NCBI RefSeq assembly: GCF_000428125.1
Contig: NZ_ATZI01000017.1
Coordinates: forward strand, 1 to 51,501
Direction of reading: 5' to 3'
Length of the DNA stretch: 51,501 bases
From: Bacteroides graminisolvens DSM 19988 = JCM 15093
GTDB taxonomy: Bacteria; Bacteroidota; Bacteroidia; Bacteroidales; Bacteroidaceae
The position numbers were made by a program, and so were the translations under genes. Numbering within the stretch: position 1 is the stretch's first letter; each line of letters starts with the position of its first letter. Shown in pieces: positions 1-8,213 of the stretch. Below the pieces are notes generated by a model. That model worked only from the letters and a program-made list of their open reading frames with translations, was not told where the DNA came from and did no database searches.

Positions 1-178
1 ACACTTGCAGCAATGTATATACATGGTTGCATTTGCTCTTTGTCCCAAAGAGGGATAGCTCTGTCATTTTTAACCCTTTAATCACATCCATAATGGTATA
101 CATGGCTTTATGGGAATCATTTTCCCGGAAAAAGATGCTGATCTCTGAGAGGAATGTTGTAACTTTGTGCATAAGCAT
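1..178 (-). CDS. IS transposase, N-terminal part, runs off the window
   Basis: An open frame starts at ATG 178, with a second in-frame ATG at 172, and stays open to the window edge for 59 codons. The peptide reads like the N-terminus of Bacteroides DDE transposases: a helical start (HKVTTFLSEISIFFRE), then the stretches YTIMDVIKGLKMTELSLF and KSKCNHVYTLLQV. This resemblance is from memory. The catalytic DDE residues would lie outside the window. The plus-strand open frame over the same bases looks like a shadow. The gene starts about 120 bp inside the element edge, which fits an IS leader. Confidence 0.6.
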   Translation of the reverse strand, partial: MLMHKVTTFLSEISIFFRENDSHKAMYTIMDVIKGLKMTELSLFGTKSKCNHVYTLLQV

Positions 179-300
179 AGGGGCGAGTATTAATTTTAGT
201 TTGCACTTTAAATTTACTCATTTTCTGCAACATACAGAAACTCCTATGCCTTTTTTATGCCATCATGTCAACATATCTCATTAACTTGCGAAACTTGAAT
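1..300 (-). mobile_element. Insertion sequence, left copy (partial)
   Basis: Bases 206-300 are the exact reverse complement of 51407-51501, so the same element end occurs at both window edges. The left copy reads towards the window start, contains the 5' part of a transposase-like gene from position 178 downwards and continues outside the window. The element edge is near 300, where the two copies stop matching: the left continues into the leader of the barrel gene at 317 and the right into nifJ. The far end, terminal repeats and target duplication cannot be seen. The family is not certain; an IS4-like DDE element is my best guess from the transposase start. Confidence 0.8.
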
Positions 301-316
301 TATTAAAAGTAAGATT

Positions 317-946
317 ATGAAAATGACTATTAAAACTGGCTTGACAGCTATTGCATTACTACTTTGCGTTAACCTAAGCGCCCAAGAGAAACCGGTAACT
401 TTTGGAGTAAAGGGAGGTCTTAACCTTTCTAATATGACACAAGATTTAAAAGGAGATGCCAAAGTAGGCTTTAACTTAGGCGTAACAATGGATTATGCAT
501 TACAAAACAATTTCTATTTATTAACCGGACTAAGTTATTCACTGGAAGGTACTAAAGAAGATGATGTAAAACTCAATCTGTCATATCTAAAATTGCCTAT
601 CCACTTTGGATATAAATTACCCGTTGACAACAACACCAAAATTGTATTCCATGCAGGACCTTATCTGGCATACGCACTAGATGGCAAATATAAATCGGGG
701 GGAGTTAGTGTTGATGCTTTCAATGATGATATTGAGGAAGCTTCAGGTTATAAACTAAAACGATTCGACATGGGATTGGGATTGGGCATTGATGCCGAAT
801 TCGGACAACTATGCGTAGGTCTTAACTGCGATTTGGGATTAACAAACCTGATTGATGTGAAAGATGAGGTAGAAGATATCTTTGGCACAGCAAGCCCAAA
901 AGGGAAAAACACCAACGCTGCATTAACAATAGGATATAAATTCTAA
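317..946 (+). CDS. Outer membrane beta-barrel protein (porin family)
   Basis: The 209-residue protein starts with a typical signal peptide ending in LSAQ near residue 23. It continues as alternating glycine- and aromatic-rich beta strands (FGVKGGLNLSNM, FYLLTGLSYSL, FGYKLP, GLGLGIDAEF) and ends in YKF, a usual C-terminal barrel signature. This is the OMP_b-brl / PorT-like group of small outer-membrane barrels common in Bacteroidetes; the substrate is unknown. The start codon lies 16 bp from the edge of the left insertion sequence, so any native promoter further upstream has been separated from the gene. A strong hairpin terminator follows at 984-1014. Confidence 0.85.
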   Translation: MKMTIKTGLTAIALLLCVNLSAQEKPVTFGVKGGLNLSNMTQDLKGDAKVGFNLGVTMDYALQNNFYLLTGLSYSLEGTKEDDVKLNLSYLKLPIHFGYKLPVDNNTKIVFHAGPYLAYALDGKYKSGGVSVDAFNDDIEEASGYKLKRFDMGLGLGIDAEFGQLCVGLNCDLGLTNLIDVKDEVEDIFGTASPKGKNTNAALTIGYKF

Positions 947-983
947 TTATAGAGAAGCATCTGTACGCTATGTGACAAACTAT

Positions 984-1014
984 AAAAAAGGTATCTGCAA
1001 CAGATACCTTTTTT
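984..1014 (+). terminator. Rho-independent terminator after the barrel gene
   Basis: GGTATCTG and CAGATACC form an 8-bp stem with a CAA loop. A run of A precedes it and a run of T follows, so the stem can extend by A-T pairs and act in both directions. It lies 38 bp after the stop of the barrel gene. Confidence 0.85.
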
Positions 1015-1112
1015 TGTGACCGTTAAACAAATCTAAATTACACCCTTCACGAAGCAAGCAATGCACTTTTACTTCATTTAGACTATAAATAACCAATCAA
1101 AATAATGAAGTA

Positions 1113-1532
1113 ATGAAAAAAGTATCGATTCTTATTTTTACATTTTGCATGATTTTAAGTTCATGTGCCACATCAAAAAGAACACAACAAGACGTTTCTA
1201 TTACAGCAACACAATGGAAATTGAGAACTGTGGCCACCTCTTCAAAGGAACTTAAACCGAGCGAAGAAAACCCTGTGACACTAAAAATAGAGAATAACCA
1301 GGCAAGTGGCAACAGTGGTTGCAATTATTTCTCGGGACCTGTAGAGTTGAAAGAAAAGAGTCTCAAGTTTGGCGATTTGGCTTCAACCCGTAAGTACTGC
1401 ATGGAAAGTATGGAAATAGAAAATGCCGTATTGAAAGCGTTGAGCGAAACGGATAATTACAGAATTAAGGACAATAAACTCGAACTTCGAAAAGGTTCCC
1501 AAACATTAGCTACATTTGCTATAGCCAATTAA
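1113..1532 (+). CDS. META domain lipoprotein (HslJ-like)
   Basis: The 139-residue protein has a lipoprotein signal with lipobox cysteine at residue 18 (ILSSC). The mature part is one META domain: TQWKLRTV near the start, the conserved SGNSGCNYFSG turn at about residues 67-77, then LASTRKYCMES where the family usually has its conserved threonine-rich segment, and a closing strand LATFAI. META/HslJ proteins are small envelope proteins linked to stress or novobiocin resistance in other bacteria, without a known enzymatic activity. It stands alone between the terminator at 984-1014 and the convergent glucan operon. Function in this organism is unknown. Confidence 0.82.
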   Translation: MKKVSILIFTFCMILSSCATSKRTQQDVSITATQWKLRTVATSSKELKPSEENPVTLKIENNQASGNSGCNYFSGPVELKEKSLKFGDLASTRKYCMESMEIENAVLKALSETDNYRIKDNKLELRKGSQTLATFAIAN

Positions 1533-1583
1533 GGCAACACGCGTACACGCGCATTCCAAACGAAATAAATAGTCTTAAAAAGA

Positions 1584-1623
1584 AAGTGGCAACTTTGTGC
1601 TTGCATACACAAAGTTGCCACTT
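1584..1623 (-). terminator. Terminator of the glucan utilisation operon
   Basis: AAGTGGCAACTTTGTG and its exact complement form a 16-bp stem with an 8-nt loop. Read on the minus strand it is followed by TTTCTTTTT, so it ends the operon whose last gene stops at 1657. It may also stop plus-strand transcription from the META gene, although the plus-strand T-run is poor. Confidence 0.8.
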
Positions 1624-1656
1624 AACATATTACGTTTCAACGAATACAAATACAAT

Positions 1657-3963
1657 TTAGTTAGACTGAAAATCTACAAACAATTTGAATTCGTGTGCAG
1701 GTATGCTTATCGTTTGATTAGTAGCCGACACAGAAACAGATTCTCCCGTCATGTAGTTATACCACGTGCCCGTATGCGGGAAGGTAACGGTATAGCTGCC
1801 TGCCTGATTCGTAAAGTTGCCTGCAACAACAAGTTTCTTACCTCCCCCTTCAAGAGTCAGGAAGCGGCCGTTCAACCAGTTAGTATTTCCTTTTACCTGC
1901 CAGCTAAAGAGTGCTGAAGTATCAAATAATTCAGTATTTGCATTTCGCAAAGTCATCAGCTTGGCATAGGTGTCATAAAGCGCTTTGCGGCTTGCATCAT
2001 CATAATACTCCCACTTAACAGGTTTCTTGCCGGTACGTCCGTTCTCTTCGATGGAATAATCGTAACCCAATTCACCAAATTGCCAAATCATTTTCGGGCC
2101 GGGTACAGTAAGGAAGAAAGCCGTATTCACTTTCAGTTGCTTCATGCGATCTGCCAGACTCGTTTTAAACGTATAATTACCATAAGCGATTTGTTTAAAA
2201 CTCATGCGTTCCTCGTCGTGGCTTTCCATGAACCCAACCAAAGAGCCCATAGGCATTGAAGTGTCATACAAGCCCGAGAAATCAGAATTACCGGGAAGTC
2301 CCATAGCCGATTCGCAATAGGCATAGTTCATGTTACGCCACAAATACATGCCGTCATTAGCTAACTCCTTCTCTTCTGCGTTATCACAAAAATGCTCCAA
2401 TATCATCATGGCCGAAGGATTGACTGTTTTCACCGTACTGTTGTAATCTTTAAGAATAGCAATGCGAGTAGCATCGTAAGCTGAGGCCGTACTCTCCGTG
2501 CTGCTTTTTTGTGTAAATCCTTTCGTCAGGTCAAAGCGGAAACCATCAATCTTATACTCTTTTAGCAAGAATTCAAGGTTCCGTTTTACAAAAGCACGAA
2601 CCAAAGGAGATTCATGATTGAAGTCATGAAACACACTGTAAGGATGAGGTGCATCCACATTAAACCATGGATTCTGAGCAGACGTTTTGTTCGTTGCACT
2701 GTTCCAATAAAGTTTAGCAAACGGATGAGAGCCGGTGGCATGATTATAAACCACATCAAAAATAACAGCAATGCCTTCTCCATGACATGCATCAATGAAC
2801 TCCTTATACATCTTGTCAGTTCCATACGCTTTATCGAGCGCAAAGAAGAAACAAGGATTATAGCCCCAACTATCGTTTCCGTCGAATTCCTGTACGGGCA
2901 TCAACTCAATGGCATTTACCCCTAAAGATTTGAGGTAACTCAATTTAGCCTTAGCTCCGTTGAGGTCGCCCGAAGCAGTGAAGTCACGCAACAACATCTC
3001 ATAAATCACCAGATCATCTTTATCCTTCATTTTGAAAGCAGTATTCTTCCACGTGTAAGTATCCGGTTCTGTTTTAAACACGGAAACAATGCCTTCAGCT
3101 CCTTGAGGATACGTCTTGTCTTCATTATAGGTAGTAGAAGATATATAAGAATCATTATCCGGATCAAGTATTTTTCTGCTATAGGCATCAGCCAGACGCG
3201 TGGCACCTTCTGCCGCCGTTCCTACATAATATTGGAAAGCATACTCTTTAGTCCCCGTCAAACCACTTAATGTAATCCACCAACAGCCGGCAGCGTCGTC
3301 GCGATTCATCTGAGATTTATCATCATTTGTCAACTTCCAGCTATTGAAATCACCTATCACATGCGCATAATCTTTGTGATTACCACTCTTATCCTTGTCG
3401 TAAAGCACCAACGTAACAGTAGAACTATTAACAATATTAATTCCCTCCTTTACTCCGGCAGGCAAGGTAGCATATTTAATAGCCGCAGGCGTAAATGGCT
3501 TGTATTTTGAATCGGTAACAGAAACAAAGGCATCATCAGTTAAGCCCTTCTTGCTGCCATCGGCGTTGCGAATCACAATGCCCAGTTTCTGAATGGAAGT
3601 TTCACCCGAGGCAAACCATTGCCGAACAGTAGGAGACAGCTTGACACTCCACACATTGTCGGCCGTTTTGGTCATTTTACATTTTGAGATATTTTCCGTC
3701 CATTCGGCAGGAACATACTTCCAGCTTCCATCAACAATTACGCCTATGTGAACATAAACATCGCCAACATAATTATACAAAGCAGAAGTACTACCTGCTT
3801 TAAAAGTAATTGTCAGCTCCTGATCCGCATCGGGAGCAGTTGGAGAATAGTTCAAACCTTCTTTGAGAACAACCGGTGGTTCTATGACAGGATCATCACT
3901 ACCACTGCAAGCAACTATTAAAAAAGGAATCAATAATAAAAACCAATACTTATATCTCTTCAT
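1657..3963 (-). CDS. Surface GH13 alpha-amylase family lipoprotein
   Basis: The 768-residue lipoprotein (lipobox cysteine 19, LIVAC) should be outer-membrane anchored. A beta-sandwich module at about 30-150 is followed by an E-set/CBM48-like domain at about 190-290 (IGDFNSWKL), then a GH13 barrel from about 315 to 690 and a C-terminal beta domain. The four GH13 regions are visible: DVVYNHA with D403, GFRFDLTKG with nucleophile D478, ILEHF with acid/base E523, and ESHDEER with H582 and D583. All catalytic residues are present, so it should cleave alpha-glucan. It is the last gene of the SusC-SusD-SusE-SusF operon and plays the part of SusG, but its N-terminal modules differ from SusG. Exact bond specificity (amylase or pullulanase) cannot be read from the sequence. 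Confidence 0.9.
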   Translation of the reverse strand: MKRYKYWFLLLIPFLIVACSGSDDPVIEPPVVLKEGLNYSPTAPDADQELTITFKAGSTSALYNYVGDVYVHIGVIVDGSWKYVPAEWTENISKCKMTKTADNVWSVKLSPTVRQWFASGETSIQKLGIVIRNADGSKKGLTDDAFVSVTDSKYKPFTPAAIKYATLPAGVKEGINIVNSSTVTLVLYDKDKSGNHKDYAHVIGDFNSWKLTNDDKSQMNRDDAAGCWWITLSGLTGTKEYAFQYYVGTAAEGATRLADAYSRKILDPDNDSYISSTTYNEDKTYPQGAEGIVSVFKTEPDTYTWKNTAFKMKDKDDLVIYEMLLRDFTASGDLNGAKAKLSYLKSLGVNAIELMPVQEFDGNDSWGYNPCFFFALDKAYGTDKMYKEFIDACHGEGIAVIFDVVYNHATGSHPFAKLYWNSATNKTSAQNPWFNVDAPHPYSVFHDFNHESPLVRAFVKRNLEFLLKEYKIDGFRFDLTKGFTQKSSTESTASAYDATRIAILKDYNSTVKTVNPSAMMILEHFCDNAEEKELANDGMYLWRNMNYAYCESAMGLPGNSDFSGLYDTSMPMGSLVGFMESHDEERMSFKQIAYGNYTFKTSLADRMKQLKVNTAFFLTVPGPKMIWQFGELGYDYSIEENGRTGKKPVKWEYYDDASRKALYDTYAKLMTLRNANTELFDTSALFSWQVKGNTNWLNGRFLTLEGGGKKLVVAGNFTNQAGSYTVTFPHTGTWYNYMTGESVSVSATNQTISIPAHEFKLFVDFQSN

Positions 3964-3980
3964 AAAACTAAAATTTTAAA

Positions 3981-4018
3981 ATCAGGGCTCCAAGCAGTGT
4001 ACCTGTTGAAGCCCCGAT
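3981..4018 (-). promoter_or_regulatory. Hairpin between the susF-like and GH13 genes
   Basis: On the minus strand ATCGGGGCT and AGCCCTGAT pair (8 of 9 bp) across a 20-nt loop and are followed by TTTTAAAATTTT. It lies in the only long gap inside the operon (77 bp). It may be a partial terminator or a processing site that lowers expression of the amylase relative to the binding proteins. Confidence 0.45.
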
Positions 4019-4040
4019 CATTATACTGAACAGTATGTTG

Positions 4041-5429
4041 TTACTGTTTTACAATTGTGCATTTATAAGCCTTAGGATCACTTAAGTTTAAGGTAATTAA
4101 ATAAGTACCACTTTCAGCAATGCTCATATTGTCGCCGCCATAAGTCAGATTACTTGCATTACCTCCTAAGTTAATATCCCATGCATTATTAGCTCTGAAC
4201 TTCATGACCTTTCCTCCTGTTAATTCAGCCGTTACAGTCCATTCACCGGTCGTTGCATTGTAAGTCATATCAGTTGAAGCATCCCAACTGCCCGGTGTTG
4301 CATCACCAATAATTCCCCAAACAGTTTTGGTCACCGTATAGGTCATAGGAGTTGTTGCTAAATTAGCAGTTAAGCGGTAATAACCGGCTTCGGTTACACT
4401 CATGTTTCCAGCGTCAGCGTCAGTACTGAGAGTTCCGTCTCCTCCGTTACCGTATTTAGTACCGTCCCAGCTTGGTTGAGCGGTAAACTTAAACGCTTGA
4501 CCGGCAGCTGTAAAGTTAACATATCCATCATACTTCTTGTCATAGTTCTGACAATAAATAATAGGTGTCAAATCGGAATTCCAAACTTGATCAGCCTCCG
4601 GTACATATAATTGAAGAACCATGTCACCAATGTAGTCAATGGTGTAAGTTGATTCCATCATATTCAATGTAAACTTAACGTAGCCTGCTTCCTCAGCTAT
4701 TTTACCGGCTTGAGCATTATCGTTTACTAATGTACCCGTTGCAGAAGTATCACCATCAGCAGACGGACCAAGAACGCCGGGGTTAGCCCATACATTACTT
4801 GCATCCACATTCGATTGAGGAATGATTTTCCAGTAACAATTGGCAGGCACCTTAACGATAACAGTAAAATAAGGATCTTCATACACATCTTTACCGCTGT
4901 GATTGAATTTAACTAATTTGGCTCCGTCCCAATCATTCATATTACCGATTAAATAATAAGCCGTTTCAATAACGGGAGCCACCGGGGTAACAATAATATT
5001 AATCGTATCGGAAGAAGCACGGAACACCTGACCATTCGTCTTCATGTATGCATGAACAACACCTTTCATGGTTCTCGCTTGCGGACGTTTGCCAAAAAGC
5101 TGTGTTACAGCCGATTGTAAATCGGCTGTTGCAACTTTACCCGTTGGCGTTAAATTCAAAAGTATTTTTTGGTCAAAGCTCAGATCGAACCCGGTAATCG
5201 TTTGCCCTTCACTCACCGGCGGAGCGGTGAATGAACAAACAGCAACCGAATCGGTCGTAACCGTTGCTAAATCAATTGCCGAAGCAGCCGTAGCTGAGAA
5301 AGAAACCGATTTACCATCTTCCTGTTCCCAACTCTGCGGAGCAGCAACATCTTCGTTAAAGTCCTCATCGCAAGCAACCAATGCTGATGCCAGCATGAGC
5401 ATATATAATGCTATCTTTTTCATATTCAT
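4041..5429 (-). CDS. SusF-like starch-binding outer membrane lipoprotein
   Basis: The 462-residue lipoprotein has lipobox cysteine 20 (ALVAC). An N-terminal Ig-like SusE/F domain is followed by three repeated carbohydrate-binding modules: one starting at YYLIGNMNDWDG, a middle one around LQLYVPEADQVW, and a C-terminal one starting at WGIIGDATPGSWD. The W-D/W aromatic pattern is that of SusE/SusF modules, which bind starch at the cell surface without cutting it. It lies between the SusE-like and GH13 genes. Several acidic or polar residues follow the cysteine (DEDFNED), in line with surface export of Bacteroidetes lipoproteins. A second in-frame ATG is at 5423. The ligand is inferred from the neighbouring amylase and GH65. 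Confidence 0.85.
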   Translation of the reverse strand: MNMKKIALYMLMLASALVACDEDFNEDVAAPQSWEQEDGKSVSFSATAASAIDLATVTTDSVAVCSFTAPPVSEGQTITGFDLSFDQKILLNLTPTGKVATADLQSAVTQLFGKRPQARTMKGVVHAYMKTNGQVFRASSDTINIIVTPVAPVIETAYYLIGNMNDWDGAKLVKFNHSGKDVYEDPYFTVIVKVPANCYWKIIPQSNVDASNVWANPGVLGPSADGDTSATGTLVNDNAQAGKIAEEAGYVKFTLNMMESTYTIDYIGDMVLQLYVPEADQVWNSDLTPIIYCQNYDKKYDGYVNFTAAGQAFKFTAQPSWDGTKYGNGGDGTLSTDADAGNMSVTEAGYYRLTANLATTPMTYTVTKTVWGIIGDATPGSWDASTDMTYNATTGEWTVTAELTGGKVMKFRANNAWDINLGGNASNLTYGGDNMSIAESGTYLITLNLSDPKAYKCTIVKQ

Positions 5430-5446
5430 TTCCTGATTAAATGTTA

Positions 5447-6574
5447 TTACTCATACTTTCCTTTACCAGTCATAAAGTTCAGGTAAGCTTTCTTGCCTGC
5501 GTTGACACTAATTCTTTCCTGATCTCCTCCGGTACCACGATAAGAAATAAGACCATCTGCCAAAACGATAAACTCAGTTTTCCACCAATCAACATCTTTC
5601 AGTTTAACGCACATACGTACCTCGTCAGTAGCAGCAAAAGGTTTGGAAATAAAGAACCCTTCTCCATCTGCAGGAACATCAAACAGATTGCTATCAAGCA
5701 CATCCCAACCGCCGGCTGTTGCACCCATCAAATAAACCTCAGGCTTATTAAACTCAACGGTGTAAACAATGTTACGGCCAACGATCTCAGCTTTTACAAC
5801 CACCAGATACCAACCGGCATTCGCAACAACAATATTACCGTCACCACTTAAACCAGCCTCTGCATTATCTTTCAACGTAGCAGTGGTTCCAAACTCAACG
5901 CCATCCCAAGCCTTTTCAATGTTGAACTTCAGTTCGCCCTTCTCAGGAACATAAATCATTCTCCAGAACGTACCGTTATTGTCATAGGTAGGAATCATTG
6001 CAATAGCGTTTTTCTCCCAATCCCATCCGCCAACACCGCTTCCGATGATATTCATTGTTTTGGGTAACACAACCGGACTTAATGCGAAATGTACGCGAAC
6101 ATTCTGTAATTCAACCACATTGGAATATATTTCTCCCGTTCCGTTTGTTAATGCCGCCTTAAGACGAACATACATCTTGGTCACAATAGGAAATTCATCT
6201 TCTGTCTTGCCATTAGCTAAAGCCATTGTAGTTGCTGCTGTCGCAATTTCCGATGCATCAACATTCATTTTGGCTGTTGTATAAGTAGTAGCTAAAGTAG
6301 TATAAGTTCCTTCGGTTGTAAAATCGTTGTTTAACGAAACCTGAACCGTATAGACTGTTGCAGCAGTAAAACCGTAATCAGGCTGCGAACAAGTCAGTTC
6401 CACACTTGAAGACTTCGACAAGTCATATACTGCCGTAGAGTAGGCAGGCGTATTCAATACAAAAGCAGTTGGATCCTGTAATATCGGATTTGAATCTCTG
6501 TCATCCTCACAAGCTGTGAAAAGAGATAATCCCAAGAACAAGGATGCCCATATCGTTATTTTTTTCATAATCAT
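5447..6574 (-). CDS. SusE-like outer membrane glycan-binding lipoprotein
   Basis: The 375-residue lipoprotein has lipobox cysteine 22 (LFTAC) followed by EDDRDSNP, an acidic surface-export-like signal. Residues of about 30-160 form the SusE N-terminal beta-sandwich (LNTPAYSTAVYDLSKSS is the characteristic start). Two carbohydrate-binding modules follow, one from MNIIGSGVGGWDWE and one from VYLMGATAGGWDV, each with the glycine-tryptophan motif used to stack on sugar rings. The gene lies between susD and the susF-like gene with short gaps, so it is cotranscribed. It is shorter by one module than the following paralogue. Known family members enlarge the set of starch-binding sites around the SusCD pore. 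Confidence 0.87.
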   Translation of the reverse strand: MIMKKITIWASLFLGLSLFTACEDDRDSNPILQDPTAFVLNTPAYSTAVYDLSKSSSVELTCSQPDYGFTAATVYTVQVSLNNDFTTEGTYTTLATTYTTAKMNVDASEIATAATTMALANGKTEDEFPIVTKMYVRLKAALTNGTGEIYSNVVELQNVRVHFALSPVVLPKTMNIIGSGVGGWDWEKNAIAMIPTYDNNGTFWRMIYVPEKGELKFNIEKAWDGVEFGTTATLKDNAEAGLSGDGNIVVANAGWYLVVVKAEIVGRNIVYTVEFNKPEVYLMGATAGGWDVLDSNLFDVPADGEGFFISKPFAATDEVRMCVKLKDVDWWKTEFIVLADGLISYRGTGGDQERISVNAGKKAYLNFMTGKGKYE

Positions 6575-6611
6575 TACTTTTTATTAATTACTAAATCTTG
6601 TTGCAACCTCA

Positions 6612-8186
6612 TTAATAACCAGGATTCTGTATCAGATTAGAGTTCGAATTCAAGTCGTTGGTAGGAATAGGATATAAGTTATAGTTTACACTAAAACTGG
6701 TTCCTGCCTGAGTACCACCTTTCCATTGCCAAGTATAATCAGAGTTACCACCAAATTTGCCAAAACGGATCAAATCAGAGCGACGACGGCCTTCGAATGC
6801 AAATTCTCTGGACCACTCATCCAAAATCATACTCAAGGTATAAGAAGTCTCCGTCTTTGCATTAGCACGTGTACGAAGAGCATTAATCGCATTTTTTACG
6901 GGATCCGAACTGATGTTGTTGTTTGCTCTGAGAGTTGCTTCAGCAAAAGTAAGGTAAGCTTCGGCAGCCCGCATAAAAGGCACATCCGTATCGGTGAATT
7001 TGGAATCATTAGATGAAGCTCCATCTGCTCTTACGTTTGAATACTTAGCACAAGAGAAGCCATTGACAAATTTGGATTCATCATCTATGGACAACGTACG
7101 ATCAATTCCGTAAAACAAAGCACGATCATCTTTAGCAGCTGTAACCATTTCAGTAACTCCTACATTAGGAGCATCGGATGTTGGAAAGAATTTAGCCATC
7201 AGTTGAGGACGGCAACTATTTCCTGCCCATCCTTCGGTAGTGCCGTAGTAAGGCATATCATCCTTATGTGTTGATGCAATCAAGAACAAACTACCACCGT
7301 AATTTTTGGTTGTAGCTCCATCTTGCAAAATAGGAAGGATAATTTCAGTGTTCGCTGTATTAACAGAACTACCATTATTATCAGCCATAAACAAATGTTT
7401 ATAAGTAGTGCTCAATGTATAAGCAGAGTTCATCACTTTTTCGGCATAAGTAGCAGCATCTGTCCAACGTGCAGTACCGGTATAGACTTCAGCATTCAAG
7501 TACAAGCGTGACAACAATAACCATGCAGCTGCCCTATCAACACGGCCATACGTATTAGTACGTGGCTCCTTCATATCAGGTTCAATAGCTAATAATTCCG
7601 TTTCAACAAAGTTGAACAGCTCACTTCTTTTTGCTTGTTGAGGGTTCTCTGTTGAAACACTTGTTACCAAAGGAACATTGCCAAACATATCAATCAGGTA
7701 GTAATAATTCAATGCGCGAATAAAACGGGCTTCCGCACGCTGGGCAACAGACTCCGCATCCGTTTTTCCTTCCGTTTGTTCCAAGAAGAAGTTACATAAA
7801 GTTACATCAAAGTATAAACGATAATACAAACCTGTAATTTGGCTGTGAGAAGCTCCCCATGCGCCATAATTCAATTCAGGAATTCCCACATCACCCCAGT
7901 TGCAATGAGCCTCATCGGTGGGTAATTCATTCAAATTCCATATCAAGCGTACAAAATCAGAAGTTCCTTCATCGATTCCATCTACGTCACCACTTCCGGC
8001 AGGACCTTCCTGTCCTGTCAAGCCGAGTGTTGCATAAATTTTAGTAAAAACTTCGTTTTGATTAAATTCCATTGTTGTGCTCGGATCAATCGGATTAACA
8101 TCCAAATCGCTCACACAAGAGGTTACACTGAGCGCCAATGTCAAGGCTGCTGCCGGTATAATTGATTTTAAATATCTTAATTTCAT
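6612..8186 (-). CDS. susD: SusD/RagB family nutrient-binding lipoprotein
   Basis: The 524-residue lipoprotein has lipobox cysteine 24 (SVTSC) followed by VSDLDVNPID, the usual SusD start. The TPR-like helical core includes the family signature in IRALNYYYLIDMFGNVPLV, and the C-terminal signature REFAFEGRRRSDLIRFGKF is present near residue 470. The protein forms the lid over the SusC pore and hands bound oligosaccharide to it. It ends with NLIQNPGY, typical for the family. The gene starts 27 bp after the susC stop and is followed by the SusE-like gene after 37 bp. The symbol is used in the family sense. Confidence 0.93.
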   Translation of the reverse strand: MKLRYLKSIIPAAALTLALSVTSCVSDLDVNPIDPSTTMEFNQNEVFTKIYATLGLTGQEGPAGSGDVDGIDEGTSDFVRLIWNLNELPTDEAHCNWGDVGIPELNYGAWGASHSQITGLYYRLYFDVTLCNFFLEQTEGKTDAESVAQRAEARFIRALNYYYLIDMFGNVPLVTSVSTENPQQAKRSELFNFVETELLAIEPDMKEPRTNTYGRVDRAAAWLLLSRLYLNAEVYTGTARWTDAATYAEKVMNSAYTLSTTYKHLFMADNNGSSVNTANTEIILPILQDGATTKNYGGSLFLIASTHKDDMPYYGTTEGWAGNSCRPQLMAKFFPTSDAPNVGVTEMVTAAKDDRALFYGIDRTLSIDDESKFVNGFSCAKYSNVRADGASSNDSKFTDTDVPFMRAAEAYLTFAEATLRANNNISSDPVKNAINALRTRANAKTETSYTLSMILDEWSREFAFEGRRRSDLIRFGKFGGNSDYTWQWKGGTQAGTSFSVNYNLYPIPTNDLNSNSNLIQNPGY

Positions 8187-8213
8187 AATGATGTTCTTTA
8201 AATGTTAAGTGAT

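Noticed and set aside
27..284. Plus-strand open frame of 85 codons at the window start
   Set aside because: It lies antisense to the transposase start and across the IS edge region, and its peptide resembles no protein.
1657..3963. Direct naming of the GH13 lipoprotein as SusG
   Set aside because: The catalytic domain fits, but it has N-terminal beta modules of another type and I see no inserted CBM58, so only the family is assigned.
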